Notes: a model not told the origin generated them from the sequence alone. A DNA stretch of 64,000 nucleotides from Clostridium bornimense (GCF_018917145.1 NZ_JAHLOD010000009.1:23988-87987), one strand, 5' to 3'; shown: positions 7,603 to 17,236, counted from the stretch's first letter. Numbers and translations: made by a program.

Positions 7603-8334
7603 ATGGGAAGGATATCGATAATTACTAAAAGTGAAAATAATCGAGTGCCTCTATGTCATGGTATGATGATGGTTTCGTTTGTTAAGCAAATAATAGATGC
7701 TGTTGATAAAACAATGAAAGAAAATTTATTTTACTATGAAGGAAAAAATAACAAGAAAGTTAAAGACATAAATACAGCATTATATTTAGCTAATTATGAC
7801 AGAGGTGAAGAAGAATATAGCGTTCATGGAGATGTGATTATAAATTTAAGCTTTTATAATGAGGAAATGTTTTATTATCTATATAATGGTGCATTAAAAG
7901 TAAAACAGTTAGAGTACAAAGGATACATTTTTAATGTAAAAAAAGTTAATGTTAATGTAGAAAATAAGATACAAGGTAAAGGAGTAGTTTTTAAAACCTT
8001 ATCTCCAATAGTTATTAAGAATAAAGAAGGTATGTATCTTGATGTAAGTGATTCATCATATATAGAAAGCTTGAATTATATAGCAGATATAACGTTAAAA
8101 AACATAAGAGGATATGGTCTTAAGGAACCATTGAAATTTACTCCGTTGAATTATAAAAAAGTCGTAGTGAAAGAAAAGATAAGCAAATTTAAGGAACGTG
8201 ATTTTTATTATATAAATGCATATAAGGGATCATTTTTTTTGCAAGGAAATGTAGAGGATTTAAATGCTTTATATAAAACTGGTATAGGATACAGAAGAAC
8301 AGAAAATTCAGGTATGGTAAGTGTTTTACAATAG
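7603..8334 (+). CDS. cas6: Cas6, CRISPR pre-crRNA endoribonuclease (type I-B)
   Basis: A 243-residue protein of typical Cas6 size. The C-terminal glycine-rich loop GIGYRRTENSGMVSVL is the family signature that binds the repeat RNA. His19 in PLCHGMMM is a candidate general acid-base residue, and two RAMP ferredoxin folds are expected. Cas6 cuts the repeat transcript, leaving an 8-nt 5' handle, here ATTTAAAT. AAGGAGG precedes the ATG. The stop is followed directly by the ribosome binding site of cas8. Confidence 0.88.
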   Translation: MGRISIITKSENNRVPLCHGMMMVSFVKQIIDAVDKTMKENLFYYEGKNNKKVKDINTALYLANYDRGEEEYSVHGDVIINLSFYNEEMFYYLYNGALKVKQLEYKGYIFNVKKVNVNVENKIQGKGVVFKTLSPIVIKNKEGMYLDVSDSSYIESLNYIADITLKNIRGYGLKEPLKFTPLNYKKVVVKEKISKFKERDFYYINAYKGSFFLQGNVEDLNALYKTGIGYRRTENSGMVSVLQ

Positions 8335-8347
8335 GAGGTGATTAGTT

Positions 8348-9793
8348 ATAGATAAATATGTTAGATATTATATTTCTGGAGATATTGTTAGAGATGTAGG
8401 AATTATATTTTTTTCTGATGTATTAGAGAAAATAGAGAATAGTTATAATATAAGTATCGATAAGAGATTAGAGAGAAATTATCTTGAATTTAAGTATGTA
8501 GATCCTAAAATAATTTCTAATTACATAATAGATACATTAATTTTTGAAGTTTTTAAAAATATGAAGATGGATAGGTTAGAAATAGTATTGGGAGATGACG
8601 TTAATAATATAAATAGTGAGAACTTTCTATCAAAAGTTGAGAAGGCTCAATGTAAAGAAAAAGATAAAAAAGAATTAATTAAATCATTTGAAAATAGACG
8701 AATACCATACGTAAGAAATAGCGGTAAATACGGACTTAATACCAGTTTAAAAAATATGAAAGATAATATAGAAACACTAACAAAGATTATTATTGAAAGT
8801 AATATTAGTATTTCAGAAAACGATTTAGTTGAATATAAGCCTACTGATGATATTTGCAGTGTATGTAATATAAATAAAACTACAAAATTAGATATTAATC
8901 TAAAAGAAAGGATTGATTCAAAATATAACTTTCTATTTAGAGGTGCTGAGAAATCAGGATTTAAGAATAATGGTACAAGTTCTAGTGCTATATGTTTTGA
9001 GTGCGAATTCTTTAATCTTATGTGTTTGTTTTATATAAGTTTAAAAAGACCAGTAGCATTTGCTTATACTAATAACTTAAAAGAAATGAAATTTGCTAAT
9101 TATAAGATTATGTTAGATAGAAAACTTTCAAATGATAAAGGGTTCTATAAAAAGTTAGTTCAAGATAATATATCATCTTTAAAAATTTATGACTTTAATA
9201 TAGATACTAATAAAGGGATAATACTAAATTTTAATTCTATTGTTGATTATAAGGCTTTGCTTAAAAGTATAGAACTTATTGATAGTGTAGATAAATATAT
9301 ATTTTCTAGAGAGTCGGCTACAATGAAAAGAATTGCTAAGACTATGATAAAAAATAATGCTCTAATAAGCTTAAAAGAATTATTGTTGAGTAACATAATT
9401 GTGATAAAAGAAGGAAATGGAACTAGAGATATTGATAAATTTAGTACGTATAACAATATTAATGAGTATTTGTATTGTCTATATATTGTTTATGGGAAGG
9501 AAGCGAATAAGTTGTTTAAAAGTAATTCTATATATAGTAAAGCTGGATCAAGAATGTCAGTACACATGGATGAAACTAGAAGAAAAAATTTTGTTTTTAA
9601 GATTTTACAAATGCTAAAGACTAATGACAGAGATGGTATACTTCAGACTATAATGCATACTTTAGCAGCATATAATGTACCAATAGAAAAAGGATTTGTA
9701 GAAGGAATAATGAAGTCAGAAGAAATTGAGTTAAATACAAATATAGGATTGTTTTTACAAGAATTAATGAAAGAGGGAAAAAAGAATGAGTAA
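8348..9793 (+). CDS. cas8b1: Cas8b1/Cst1, large subunit of type I-B Cascade, apparently with ATA start
   Basis: The frame codes for a CXXC-CXXC Cst1-type large subunit: C170xxC173 (ICSVC) and C216xxC219 (ICFEC), numbered from 8348, form the zinc-binding pair that names the family. The large subunit recognises the PAM and holds the Cascade complex on target DNA. The first canonical start is ATG 8561, but the frame is open and protein-like upstream (DKYVRYYISGDIVRDVGIIF), and a strong GGAGGTG (8334-8340) stands 7 bp before an ATA codon at 8348. I therefore think translation starts at 8348, giving 481 residues, or that an ATG has mutated to ATA. Starting at 8561 would lose 71 residues of the N-terminal domain. 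It overlaps cas7 by 8 bp. Confidence 0.8.
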   Translation: MDKYVRYYISGDIVRDVGIIFFSDVLEKIENSYNISIDKRLERNYLEFKYVDPKIISNYIIDTLIFEVFKNMKMDRLEIVLGDDVNNINSENFLSKVEKAQCKEKDKKELIKSFENRRIPYVRNSGKYGLNTSLKNMKDNIETLTKIIIESNISISENDLVEYKPTDDICSVCNINKTTKLDINLKERIDSKYNFLFRGAEKSGFKNNGTSSSAICFECEFFNLMCLFYISLKRPVAFAYTNNLKEMKFANYKIMLDRKLSNDKGFYKKLVQDNISSLKIYDFNIDTNKGIILNFNSIVDYKALLKSIELIDSVDKYIFSRESATMKRIAKTMIKNNALISLKELLLSNIIVIKEGNGTRDIDKFSTYNNINEYLYCLYIVYGKEANKLFKSNSIYSKAGSRMSVHMDETRRKNFVFKILQMLKTNDRDGILQTIMHTLAAYNVPIEKGFVEGIMKSEEIELNTNIGLFLQELMKEGKKNE

Positions 9794-10799
9794 AAGAATA
9801 AAAGGAATAACATTAACTATACTTACAGAGAGTCCAGTACCACTTTCCTATGATCAGGGGTATGGAAATTATACTCCAATGAAAAAGGAACAATATAAGA
9901 ATAAGCTTCATGCTAAGACAAGCATTGGAACTTTCACATATGAATTAAGAAAAAGTCTTCATCAAAACTATAACTGGAAGTTAAGTGATATTGTTTTGAA
10001 TAAATCAAAAGACGGAAAGATAAGTAATTTGTATGCGCATAGTGAAGGAATAGAAAGTGCAGATGAATATGGATTAGAATCAGATGTATTTGGGTACTTT
10101 GTTCCAACTAAGGGCAAAGGGTCATTAACGAAGGTATCACCGCTTAGAATAATTCCTTTTAGATCCTTAAATCCTTATAATAGTACAACTCAATTGGTTA
10201 CTAATAGAGGCTTTTTAGAAGAGGGATTAGGAAGAAAGTATTATGATTCAAATGGAGAAGAAATAGTAAGAGATGATAAGTTCCCAAGTACACAAGCTTT
10301 AGCGGTAGAAGAAGTTATGGCTGATTACTATGTATACACAGTAACATTAGAGTTAGATAGAATTGGAGTTGTTGAGGTTCAGGATGGAAAGTTATTAGCA
10401 CCAGATGATAGAAAATATATGCCTAAGGAAGTAAGAGAAAAAGCTGCAAAGGATATAATGGATGCACTAACTATACTTACAAGAAATATAAAACATACAT
10501 CGGTTTTATTAAAGCCTTTAGCTGTAATGGGAGGAGCATTTGATAAGGTAGTTCCATATTTTTGGGATGATATGAATTATATTTCTGACTTAAATGCAGT
10601 TAGTTTAGATAGTGTAATAAATACTATAGACGGATATAAGCTTAATAGTGATGAATATATAGTTGCTTTTGACAATAGAATAAAGACAATAAATAAAAGC
10701 GACAATATAGTAATTAGTAATTCTCCAATTAAAGAAATAAAGAAGTTAGCAGATAGAATTGAAGTTAGAGATGATAATATGTGGTATTTGAAAGGTTAG
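9786..10799 (+). CDS. cas7: Cas7 (Cst2/DevR family), Cascade backbone subunit
   Basis: A 337-residue protein that opens KRIKGITLTILTESPVPLS, the typical start of the Cst2/DevR branch of Cas7 in type I-B systems. Cas7 subunits polymerise along the crRNA spacer to form the Cascade backbone. Repeated glycine-rich stretches such as GYGNYTP and TNRGFLEEGLGRKYYD fit the RRM-like fold with an inserted thumb. The start overlaps the end of cas8 by 8 bp, and cas5 follows 10 bp later, which indicates one tightly coupled operon. Confidence 0.9.
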   Translation: MSKRIKGITLTILTESPVPLSYDQGYGNYTPMKKEQYKNKLHAKTSIGTFTYELRKSLHQNYNWKLSDIVLNKSKDGKISNLYAHSEGIESADEYGLESDVFGYFVPTKGKGSLTKVSPLRIIPFRSLNPYNSTTQLVTNRGFLEEGLGRKYYDSNGEEIVRDDKFPSTQALAVEEVMADYYVYTVTLELDRIGVVEVQDGKLLAPDDRKYMPKEVREKAAKDIMDALTILTRNIKHTSVLLKPLAVMGGAFDKVVPYFWDDMNYISDLNAVSLDSVINTIDGYKLNSDEYIVAFDNRIKTINKSDNIVISNSPIKEIKKLADRIEVRDDNMWYLKG

Positions 10800-10809
10800 A
10801 GGGAGAAAT

Positions 10810-11607
10810 ATGAGCAAAAAAGCATTAAGAATTAGAGTTAAGCAACCAACAGCTCATTATAGAGATCATAAGGTTTCTCAAAATGAATATATAGATACCT
10901 TAGAATTACCACCTAAAACTACAATAATGGGTATGTTGACTTATTTATGTGATAGAAGATTAAAATCACCAATAGATATTGCTGTAATTGGGTTTTATAA
11001 GTCAAAGGAAATAGAGTTTTCTAGAGGAGAGAGAATTTCATTTTGGGATGATTATAGGAAGTTTAAGAAAAAGGTAGAAAATAGGTTAAGTGATGGAGAA
11101 TATTATGATTATTATAAAAGTGAATTAGCTGAAAATAGTATATTAAATTATGAGGTTCTTAAAGATGTACAATTAACCATATATATATCTACAGAAAGTA
11201 ATGAAGAATTTCAGATTATAAAGAATAGCTTAGAAAGTCCAAGTAAGTATATGAATATAGGAAGAAAAGAAGATTTCATAATTCCAATAGTTAAAGGTGT
11301 TTTTGTTGAAGAAGTGTATCTTGAAGAAAAATATATAAGTGAAACGAAAGAAGCTATTAAAGAACAATTAAAAATTATGAATAGCTATATAAAAGTAGAC
11401 TTAAAAGATAGTTCAAATGATATATTATCTAAAGGTGCATTATATGCTTTGCCAAGCACATATAAAGACTTGGAAGCTGATAAAGTCGACAGAAAATTTA
11501 TATTTAGTCATTATATATACGTAGATAAAGAAGGTATATATCCTAAAAATATAACTGTAAATATATATGATGATGGTAAGAAAAAAGAAGTTTTCACATG
11601 GCTTTAG
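10810..11607 (+). CDS. cas5: Cas5 (type I-B), Cascade handle-binding subunit
   Basis: A 265-residue RAMP protein. KALRIRVKQPTAHYR at the N terminus and TLELPPKTTIMGMLTYLCD, a Cas5 signature in which a conserved P-P-x-T-x-x-G loop precedes the first helix, identify the family. Cas5 caps the crRNA 5' handle and contacts Cas8. A GAGGGAG ribosome binding site lies just before ATG 10810. The cas3 gene begins 10 bp downstream. Confidence 0.88.
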   Translation: MSKKALRIRVKQPTAHYRDHKVSQNEYIDTLELPPKTTIMGMLTYLCDRRLKSPIDIAVIGFYKSKEIEFSRGERISFWDDYRKFKKKVENRLSDGEYYDYYKSELAENSILNYEVLKDVQLTIYISTESNEEFQIIKNSLESPSKYMNIGRKEDFIIPIVKGVFVEEVYLEEKYISETKEAIKEQLKIMNSYIKVDLKDSSNDILSKGALYALPSTYKDLEADKVDRKFIFSHYIYVDKEGIYPKNITVNIYDDGKKKEVFTWL

Positions 11608-11617
11608 GAGGGGGATT

Positions 11618-13852
11618 ATGAGAAAAGTACTAGCGAAATCTGAAGACGTTAAGAATAATAGAAAGCAACAAGGATTAGTTGAGCATATAGGTGATTTGTT
11701 AGAAGTTTTAGCAGTTATGTATAAGTCAGGACTTTATGAAAACTATGATAAAGAAATAATGAATCTTATTTGTATTTGTCACGACTTGGGAAAGATAAAT
11801 TCTGTAATGCAAAATAAATTGTATGGTAATGAAGAAGAAAATAATATAACTAGACATAATGTTTTATCAGGAGCTATGTTGTTTATGGTGTTAGAAAACA
11901 TTAACATACAGTGTAATGAAAAATTAATTATATATAAAGCTATAATATTGCACCATGGCAAATATGAAGATTATATTAGATTAAGTAAAACTCGAGTTCA
12001 GGAAGAAATATATCAGTATATTGAAAAAGATATATTAGAAAGTAATGAGTATAATTTGAAAGAAGTAGAAGAGTTTATTTCAGAAAATTTGAAGATTAAT
12101 TTTAAGTTTGACAAAGAAAAATTAGATTATGATTATTTATATACTTTAGGTGATGAAATTGATGGGGAAGAAGAAAAAATAAAATATATTAAGTATAAAG
12201 GGTTATTAAATTTAACAGATCATATTGCGTCTAGTGGAGAGAAGAATTTTAGATTTTATAATGATATAAGTGATAATGATATAGATAAGTTAATTAAGAA
12301 TAATATTGCTTCAAGAAGTGGGATCAGTTACAAAGATATAAGTTTTACAACACTGCAAGAAAATTTGAGGAAGTTGAAAGATGAGAATGTATTAACAGTT
12401 GCATTTACTGGAGCTGGAAAAACTGTTTCAGATTATAGAAAAAGTTTTAAAAGAAAGTTTTTTTTAGTTCCAAATAAAATTTCAGCAGAAAGTTTTTATA
12501 GAGAAAGTATATTTAAAGATGATGACTATATAGGATTACTTCATGGTGATATTAATTTATACTCAGTAAGCAATAATGATTCAGATGAAATCAAATTAAC
12601 GATGAGAGATATAAATCTAAGTAAGAATTTTTGTAAGCCATATGTGATAGCTACAGTAGATCAATTATTATTAGCTATGTTTAAGTTCCCAGGGTATGAG
12701 AAAGTTTTTGCAGCACTAGAAGGGGCATCAATAACGGTAGATGAAGTACATTTATTAGACCCTAGAATGTTTTTAATATTATTATATTTTATAGAATTTA
12801 GTTGTAAATGGTTAAATGTAAAATTTCACTTAATGACAGCTACATTACCTAAATCATATAAAGATGAAATGGTTAAAAAAAATATATCATTTTCTAATGA
12901 AAGTGGGAAAATTAAATTTGTTGAGAGTAATGAGGTAGAAGAGTTTTCAGAAGGAAAAAATGTTAGAGTTGAGTTTATTAAAGAAAATAGAGTTGAAGAT
13001 ATAGTATATAAATCTATTGAAGATGGTAAAAAGGTATTGATAGTAAAAAATACTATTGATGAAGTAAATAAAACATATGAATTGTTAAAAAAGAAGTATC
13101 ATGATAAAGAAATTGGGGTATTACATAGTAGATTTAAGTTCGAAGATAAAAAAGTAAAATATAATAATATACTAAATGGTAAAGGGGATATATGGATAGC
13201 TACACAATCTGTAGAGGTATCGTTAGATTTAGACTTCAATGTAATAATAACAGATTTAGCACCTATGGATTCATTAATACAAAGAATGGGTAGATGTAAT
13301 AGGCACAATAAGTATTCATTAGGTGAATTTTATATATTACCTAATAAAAAAGATGTTTATGAAGATAAGCTTAAAGAAATAACTAAGAAGATACTTATAA
13401 ATAGGCTAAAGAAACAGATTATTTTTGATATGGAAACTAGAAAAGTTATTTTAGATGAATATTATGATAATGATAGTATTAAAAAATACTTTTCAGAAGA
13501 ATTTAAAGTTTGTAATGATAGTATAAAAGATATATATGGAATAATTACAGATAATTTTACTGGAACTGATTTAATGTTTAAATTTGAACCATATAAAAAT
13601 ATAGTAGATAATAAGAAAAAGGCTTCGAAGTTATTTAGGGATATAGATATTACGTATAAAGTTATATTAGCAAAAGATTTTGCAAGTACAAGTAATAGAA
13701 AAGATGTACAACTTAAATCTATACAAATATCAAAGGGGATTTTTAACAAGTTATATGGTATGAATCTTGTAGAGAGAGTAGAGGGATATTTTCTAATAAA
13801 AGATAGTGATAAATATAAATATACAGAAGATGAAGGATTAATATTGCAGTAA
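11618..13852 (+). CDS. cas3: Cas3, HD nuclease-helicase of type I-B
   Basis: A 744-residue fusion of an N-terminal HD nuclease and a DExH helicase, the normal Cas3 arrangement. His55-Asp56 in CHDLGK and a later LHHGKYED supply the HD metal site. FTGAGKT (about 264-270) is Walker A, DEVH (about 375) Walker B, TATLP motif III, and QRMGRCNRH motif VI. Cas3 is recruited by target-bound Cascade and degrades the displaced strand. I start at 11618 because AGGAGGGGG precedes that ATG; an upstream in-frame ATG at 11567 lies within cas5 and adds residues unlike the family. It is the last cas gene; the array leader follows, with no cas4, cas1 or cas2. Confidence 0.93.
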   Translation: MRKVLAKSEDVKNNRKQQGLVEHIGDLLEVLAVMYKSGLYENYDKEIMNLICICHDLGKINSVMQNKLYGNEEENNITRHNVLSGAMLFMVLENINIQCNEKLIIYKAIILHHGKYEDYIRLSKTRVQEEIYQYIEKDILESNEYNLKEVEEFISENLKINFKFDKEKLDYDYLYTLGDEIDGEEEKIKYIKYKGLLNLTDHIASSGEKNFRFYNDISDNDIDKLIKNNIASRSGISYKDISFTTLQENLRKLKDENVLTVAFTGAGKTVSDYRKSFKRKFFLVPNKISAESFYRESIFKDDDYIGLLHGDINLYSVSNNDSDEIKLTMRDINLSKNFCKPYVIATVDQLLLAMFKFPGYEKVFAALEGASITVDEVHLLDPRMFLILLYFIEFSCKWLNVKFHLMTATLPKSYKDEMVKKNISFSNESGKIKFVESNEVEEFSEGKNVRVEFIKENRVEDIVYKSIEDGKKVLIVKNTIDEVNKTYELLKKKYHDKEIGVLHSRFKFEDKKVKYNNILNGKGDIWIATQSVEVSLDLDFNVIITDLAPMDSLIQRMGRCNRHNKYSLGEFYILPNKKDVYEDKLKEITKKILINRLKKQIIFDMETRKVILDEYYDNDSIKKYFSEEFKVCNDSIKDIYGIITDNFTGTDLMFKFEPYKNIVDNKKKASKLFRDIDITYKVILAKDFASTSNRKDVQLKSIQISKGIFNKLYGMNLVERVEGYFLIKDSDKYKYTEDEGLILQ

Positions 13853-14027
13853 ATCATATTTTAGTATAAACATTAGAAAACTATTGGTATCATTGACTTT
13901 GAGGATGGTTAAGAGCAATTGAGATATTTCCTACTAAAGGTTTACTGCAAAAATAAGATTTTTACTAATTACTTTTTATGATGAAACCTAGTAAAATAGC
14001 TACTTTAAGGTAATATGTAAATAGGGG
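13853..14027 (+). promoter_or_regulatory. CRISPR leader
   Basis: This is a 175-bp AT-rich gene-free stretch between cas3 and the first repeat. Position and array orientation mark it as the leader, where array transcription starts and new spacers would be inserted. A TTGACT lies near 13890, but I see no matching -10 at the right distance. TATGTAAATAGGGG immediately precedes repeat 1. Confidence 0.6.
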
Positions 14028-15624
14028 GTTTTTTATTAACTATAAGGAATTTAAATAAGTTTTGACATTGCTTGTTGGAATTCCATATTAGCGTTTTTTA
14101 TTAACTATAAGGAATTTAAATTTAAAGTAATTTGCATTACCTAAAGCACTATCTTGTGTTTTTTATTAACTATAAGGAATTTAAATAAACTTGTTAAATA
14201 TTTAATCATGTAATAATACATGTGTTTTTTATTAACTATAAGGAATTTAAATACTTTCTCCATTATTCAAAGTTATTTCTGAAACACTGTTTTTTATTAA
14301 CTATAAGGAATTTAAATCACTAAAAAGAAATGCATTAACAATAAATATATCAGTTTTTTATTAACTATAAGGAATTTAAATATTAGGCACTATACTTTTA
14401 TTTTCCATAATTTCCTCGTTTTTTATTAACTATAAGGAATTTAAATTGCTTCTTTTATTCCATCTATACCAGCTTTAAAGAAGTTTTTTATTAACTATAA
14501 GGAATTTAAATACTGAACAAAGTGCGGCGGCTATGGAAGCGTTAGGACGTTTTTTATTAACTATAAGGAATTTAAATAAGGATTATAAATTAAAATTTAT
14601 ATTTTGGAAAGCAGTTTTTTATTAACTATAAGGAATTTAAATACTAACTTAACTGTAAAAGACGCCATAGCATGGATAGTTTTTTATTAACTATAAGGAA
14701 TTTAAATCTAGAATGTGTATGTGTTTTACTACCGCCTGTTTTCGTTTTTTATTAACTATAAGGAATTTAAATTGTATTATTAAACGATATGGCTGATTCT
14801 AATAGTGTAGTTTTTTATTAACTATAAGGAATTTAAATTCGTATAATTCATTTAAACTATCTACTAAGTATATAAGTTTTTTATTAACTATAAGGAATTT
14901 AAATATATTATTATCACCTTCGTTTACAATAGCAAGTAATTGTTTTTTATTAACTATAAGGAATTTAAATATATCTAATATTGCTTTTCGACCTTTTCTA
15001 TCTTGTGTTTTTTATTAACTATAAGGAATTTAAATTTTGTGTTGTTGTTAAGCATGTTTAAAAAGTTCATCGTTTTTTATTAACTATAAGGAATTTAAAT
15101 ATGAGAATAATATAGATGGTCTAAAAGTTGCTGGAGCGTTTTTTATTAACTATAAGGAATTTAAATTTCTCTTAAATTAGCTGTCATTACTATTTCTGTT
15201 TTGTTTTTTATTAACTATAAGGAATTTAAATAGAATTAGAAAGGCTTTACTTGCAGATGCAAGAAATGGTTTTTTATTAACTATAAGGAATTTAAATTTT
15301 ACAGTTCTAAAAGCTGAGGGCAAATCACACAGAGTTTTTTATTAACTATAAGGAATTTAAATAAAGATATGGGTGGTATGGGATTAAGATTTATAGCTAC
15401 GTTTTTTATTAACTATAAGGAATTTAAATTGTATAGAAAGTGGAACATCTAAAAAGATAGATTTAGTTTTTTATTAACTATAAGGAATTTAAATAAAACA
15501 CAAACCACTGAGTTAGAATTTAAGGCATATGTTTTTTATTAACTATAAGGAATTTAAATCATGATTATTTAGGCACATACCACAAAAGAAGATTTGTTTT
15601 TTATTAACTATAAGGAATTTAAAT
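14028..15624 (+). CRISPR. type I-B CRISPR array, 25 repeats and 24 spacers
   Basis: Twenty-five copies of a 29-nt repeat begin GTTTTTTATTAAC and end AAGGAATTTAAAT, the first at 14028-14056 and the last at 15596-15624. All copies I checked are identical, including the last, so there is no visible decay at the distal end. Spacers are 35-37 nt and all different. The repeat is of the kind seen in clostridial type I-B loci; the final ATTTAAAT would be the crRNA 5' handle, which sets transcription on the plus strand, away from the cas genes. Several spacers are open reading frames throughout (for example 14512-14548 reads TEQSAAAMEALG; 15363-15400 reads KDMGGMGLRFIA), consistent with capture from phage coding DNA. 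Confidence 0.98.
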
Positions 15625-15713
15625 ACTACTACACTTATAATTATATATTATTAATAAGTATAATCATTTTTGGGGAACACTACTATATTATAAATTAATA
15701 TAGGCGGTGCAAT

Positions 15714-16967
15714 ATGAAGAAGAATAAAATAGAAAAGTATAGTAAGGAATTGATAAAACAAGTTTTTAAGTGGCTTATTCTAAGCATAATTATGGGAATC
15801 GCCATTGGAATAGTAGTAGGGGCTTTTGATAGAATATTAGGTTTTGCTAATAAATTTAGAAAGAAGAATCAGTGGTTAATATATTTTTTGCCTATTGCAG
15901 GAGTAATAATTAGTTTTATATATGTTAGAGTAAAAAGAAATGCGTATTCAGGAGAAAATTTGCTAAAGTCAGAAGTACAAAGTGCTGCAAAAGATATTCC
16001 TATATATATGATCCCTGTAAGTTTTATAGGGTCATTAGCAACAACTTTTTTTGGAGGATCAGCAGGTAAAGATAGTGCTGGTGTGGCTATGGCAGGAACC
16101 TTTGGAGATTTTTTGGCTAGAAGATTAAAGCTAAATGATGGTGAACAAAGAACTTTAGTAATTAGTGGAGTTGGTGCTGCTTTTGGGGTATTATATGACA
16201 CACCATTTGCTGGAGCACTTTTGGGTATGGAGTTAGTACTTAAAGGTAATTTTCATTATGAATCATTAATACCAGCTTTTTTTACTAGCGTAATTTCTAG
16301 TGAAGTGTCAAAATTAGTCGGTGTAAAACCAATAGAATATCCGCAATTAGATTTAGGAAAATTAACATGTCTTCTTATAGTAAAACTTATAATTCTTGGA
16401 CTGCTTTTTGGATTAGTAGGAATGTTTTTTAACTTTGTTGTTGATAATAGTTCTAAGATTTATGGATTAGTAGTTAAAAACCCAATGATAAAAGGTTTCC
16501 TAGGTGGAATTATAACAATAGTACTCACTTTAATATTAGGAAAAAACTATAATGGATTAGGTCAATCTATTATAAATGATGCCTTTTCTACGCAGTCTCA
16601 TATGTTACATTTCTTTTGGAAGACAATATTTACTGCAGTAGCATTAGGTTCTGTTTTTCAAGGTGGACGTGTAAATCCTACATTCTTTGTAGGGGCAACT
16701 TTTGGTAGTGCAATATCTAGTTTTTTTGGATTACCTTTAGCATCTGTAGCTGCATTAGGAATGATAGGCGTATTTTGTGGATCACATGCGTTACCAATAA
16801 CAGCAGTAGCTATGGCTATAGAGTATTTTGGTAGCGGAGAGGTTTTAGCAATTATTATAGTTATGACGGTAACTTATATTGTATCAGGATTTTATGATAT
16901 TTTAACTAAAAGAGAGTTAACAAAAGAAAAGAGTACATTATTTGAAGCTGCTGGAGGAAAGAATTAG
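15714..16967 (+). CDS. ClC family chloride/anion channel or transporter, divergent filter motif
   Basis: A 417-residue polytopic membrane protein with a ClC core, including GGSAGKDSAGVAMAG (around 114-128), GVLYDTPFAGALLGMEL and the late FQGGRVNPTFFVGA. In classical ClC proteins the selectivity and gating loop reads GREGP; here it reads GKDSA, so the gating glutamate position is Asp120 and the following proline is missing. It may be an anion/proton exchanger or channel with altered gating; ion specificity cannot be read from sequence. No CBS domains are present. It lies alone just after the CRISPR array with a GGCGGTG ribosome binding site, and the array has no bearing on its function that I can see. 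Confidence 0.85.
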   Translation: MKKNKIEKYSKELIKQVFKWLILSIIMGIAIGIVVGAFDRILGFANKFRKKNQWLIYFLPIAGVIISFIYVRVKRNAYSGENLLKSEVQSAAKDIPIYMIPVSFIGSLATTFFGGSAGKDSAGVAMAGTFGDFLARRLKLNDGEQRTLVISGVGAAFGVLYDTPFAGALLGMELVLKGNFHYESLIPAFFTSVISSEVSKLVGVKPIEYPQLDLGKLTCLLIVKLIILGLLFGLVGMFFNFVVDNSSKIYGLVVKNPMIKGFLGGIITIVLTLILGKNYNGLGQSIINDAFSTQSHMLHFFWKTIFTAVALGSVFQGGRVNPTFFVGATFGSAISSFFGLPLASVAALGMIGVFCGSHALPITAVAMAIEYFGSGEVLAIIIVMTVTYIVSGFYDILTKRELTKEKSTLFEAAGGKN

Positions 16968-17144
16968 TATTTAGGAAAATTTTAAATATATTTATATAAC
17001 TTTTTGAAAAATATAGATAATTATATAATATTATGATATTATATTGTATATTAGCAATGGAGCTCATAAGATAAGTTCTATTGCTTATTTTTATATAACA
17101 ATTTACAAATGAAGATTGCAGTAGCATAAGAGGGGGAATTCAAA

Positions 17145-17222
17145 ATGGTCAAGAGCAGAAATATTTTATCAATAATTGCATTAGTAGCTATAACAATAAT
17201 TACATTCATATTAATGCATTAG
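17145..17222 (+). CDS. 25-residue single-span membrane peptide
   Basis: A short ORF with a strong AGAGGGGG ribosome binding site encodes MVKSRN followed by one hydrophobic helix (ILSIIALVAITIITFILM) ending in His. A terminator hairpin follows 14 bp later, so a short dedicated transcript or the tail of an upstream one is likely. The form, basic start plus a single membrane span, is that of small membrane proteins or type I toxin-like peptides, but I recognise no family and see no antisense RNA gene. Confidence 0.5.
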   Translation: MVKSRNILSIIALVAITIITFILMH

Positions 17223-17236
17223 TATATAGATTATAA

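Noticed and set aside
13462..13857. 131-codon minus-strand ORF inside cas3
   Set aside because: Antisense shadow of an AT-rich gene; hydrophobic low-complexity composition, no ribosome binding site, fully covered by the cas3 helicase C-terminal region.
13853..14027. Searched for cas1, cas2 or cas4, whole or broken, between cas3 and the array and after the array
   Set aside because: The leader is too short and has no ORF; downstream of the array is the ClC gene.
15869..16201. 110-codon minus-strand ORF in the ClC gene
   Set aside because: Fully antisense to conserved ClC membrane segments; no start signal.
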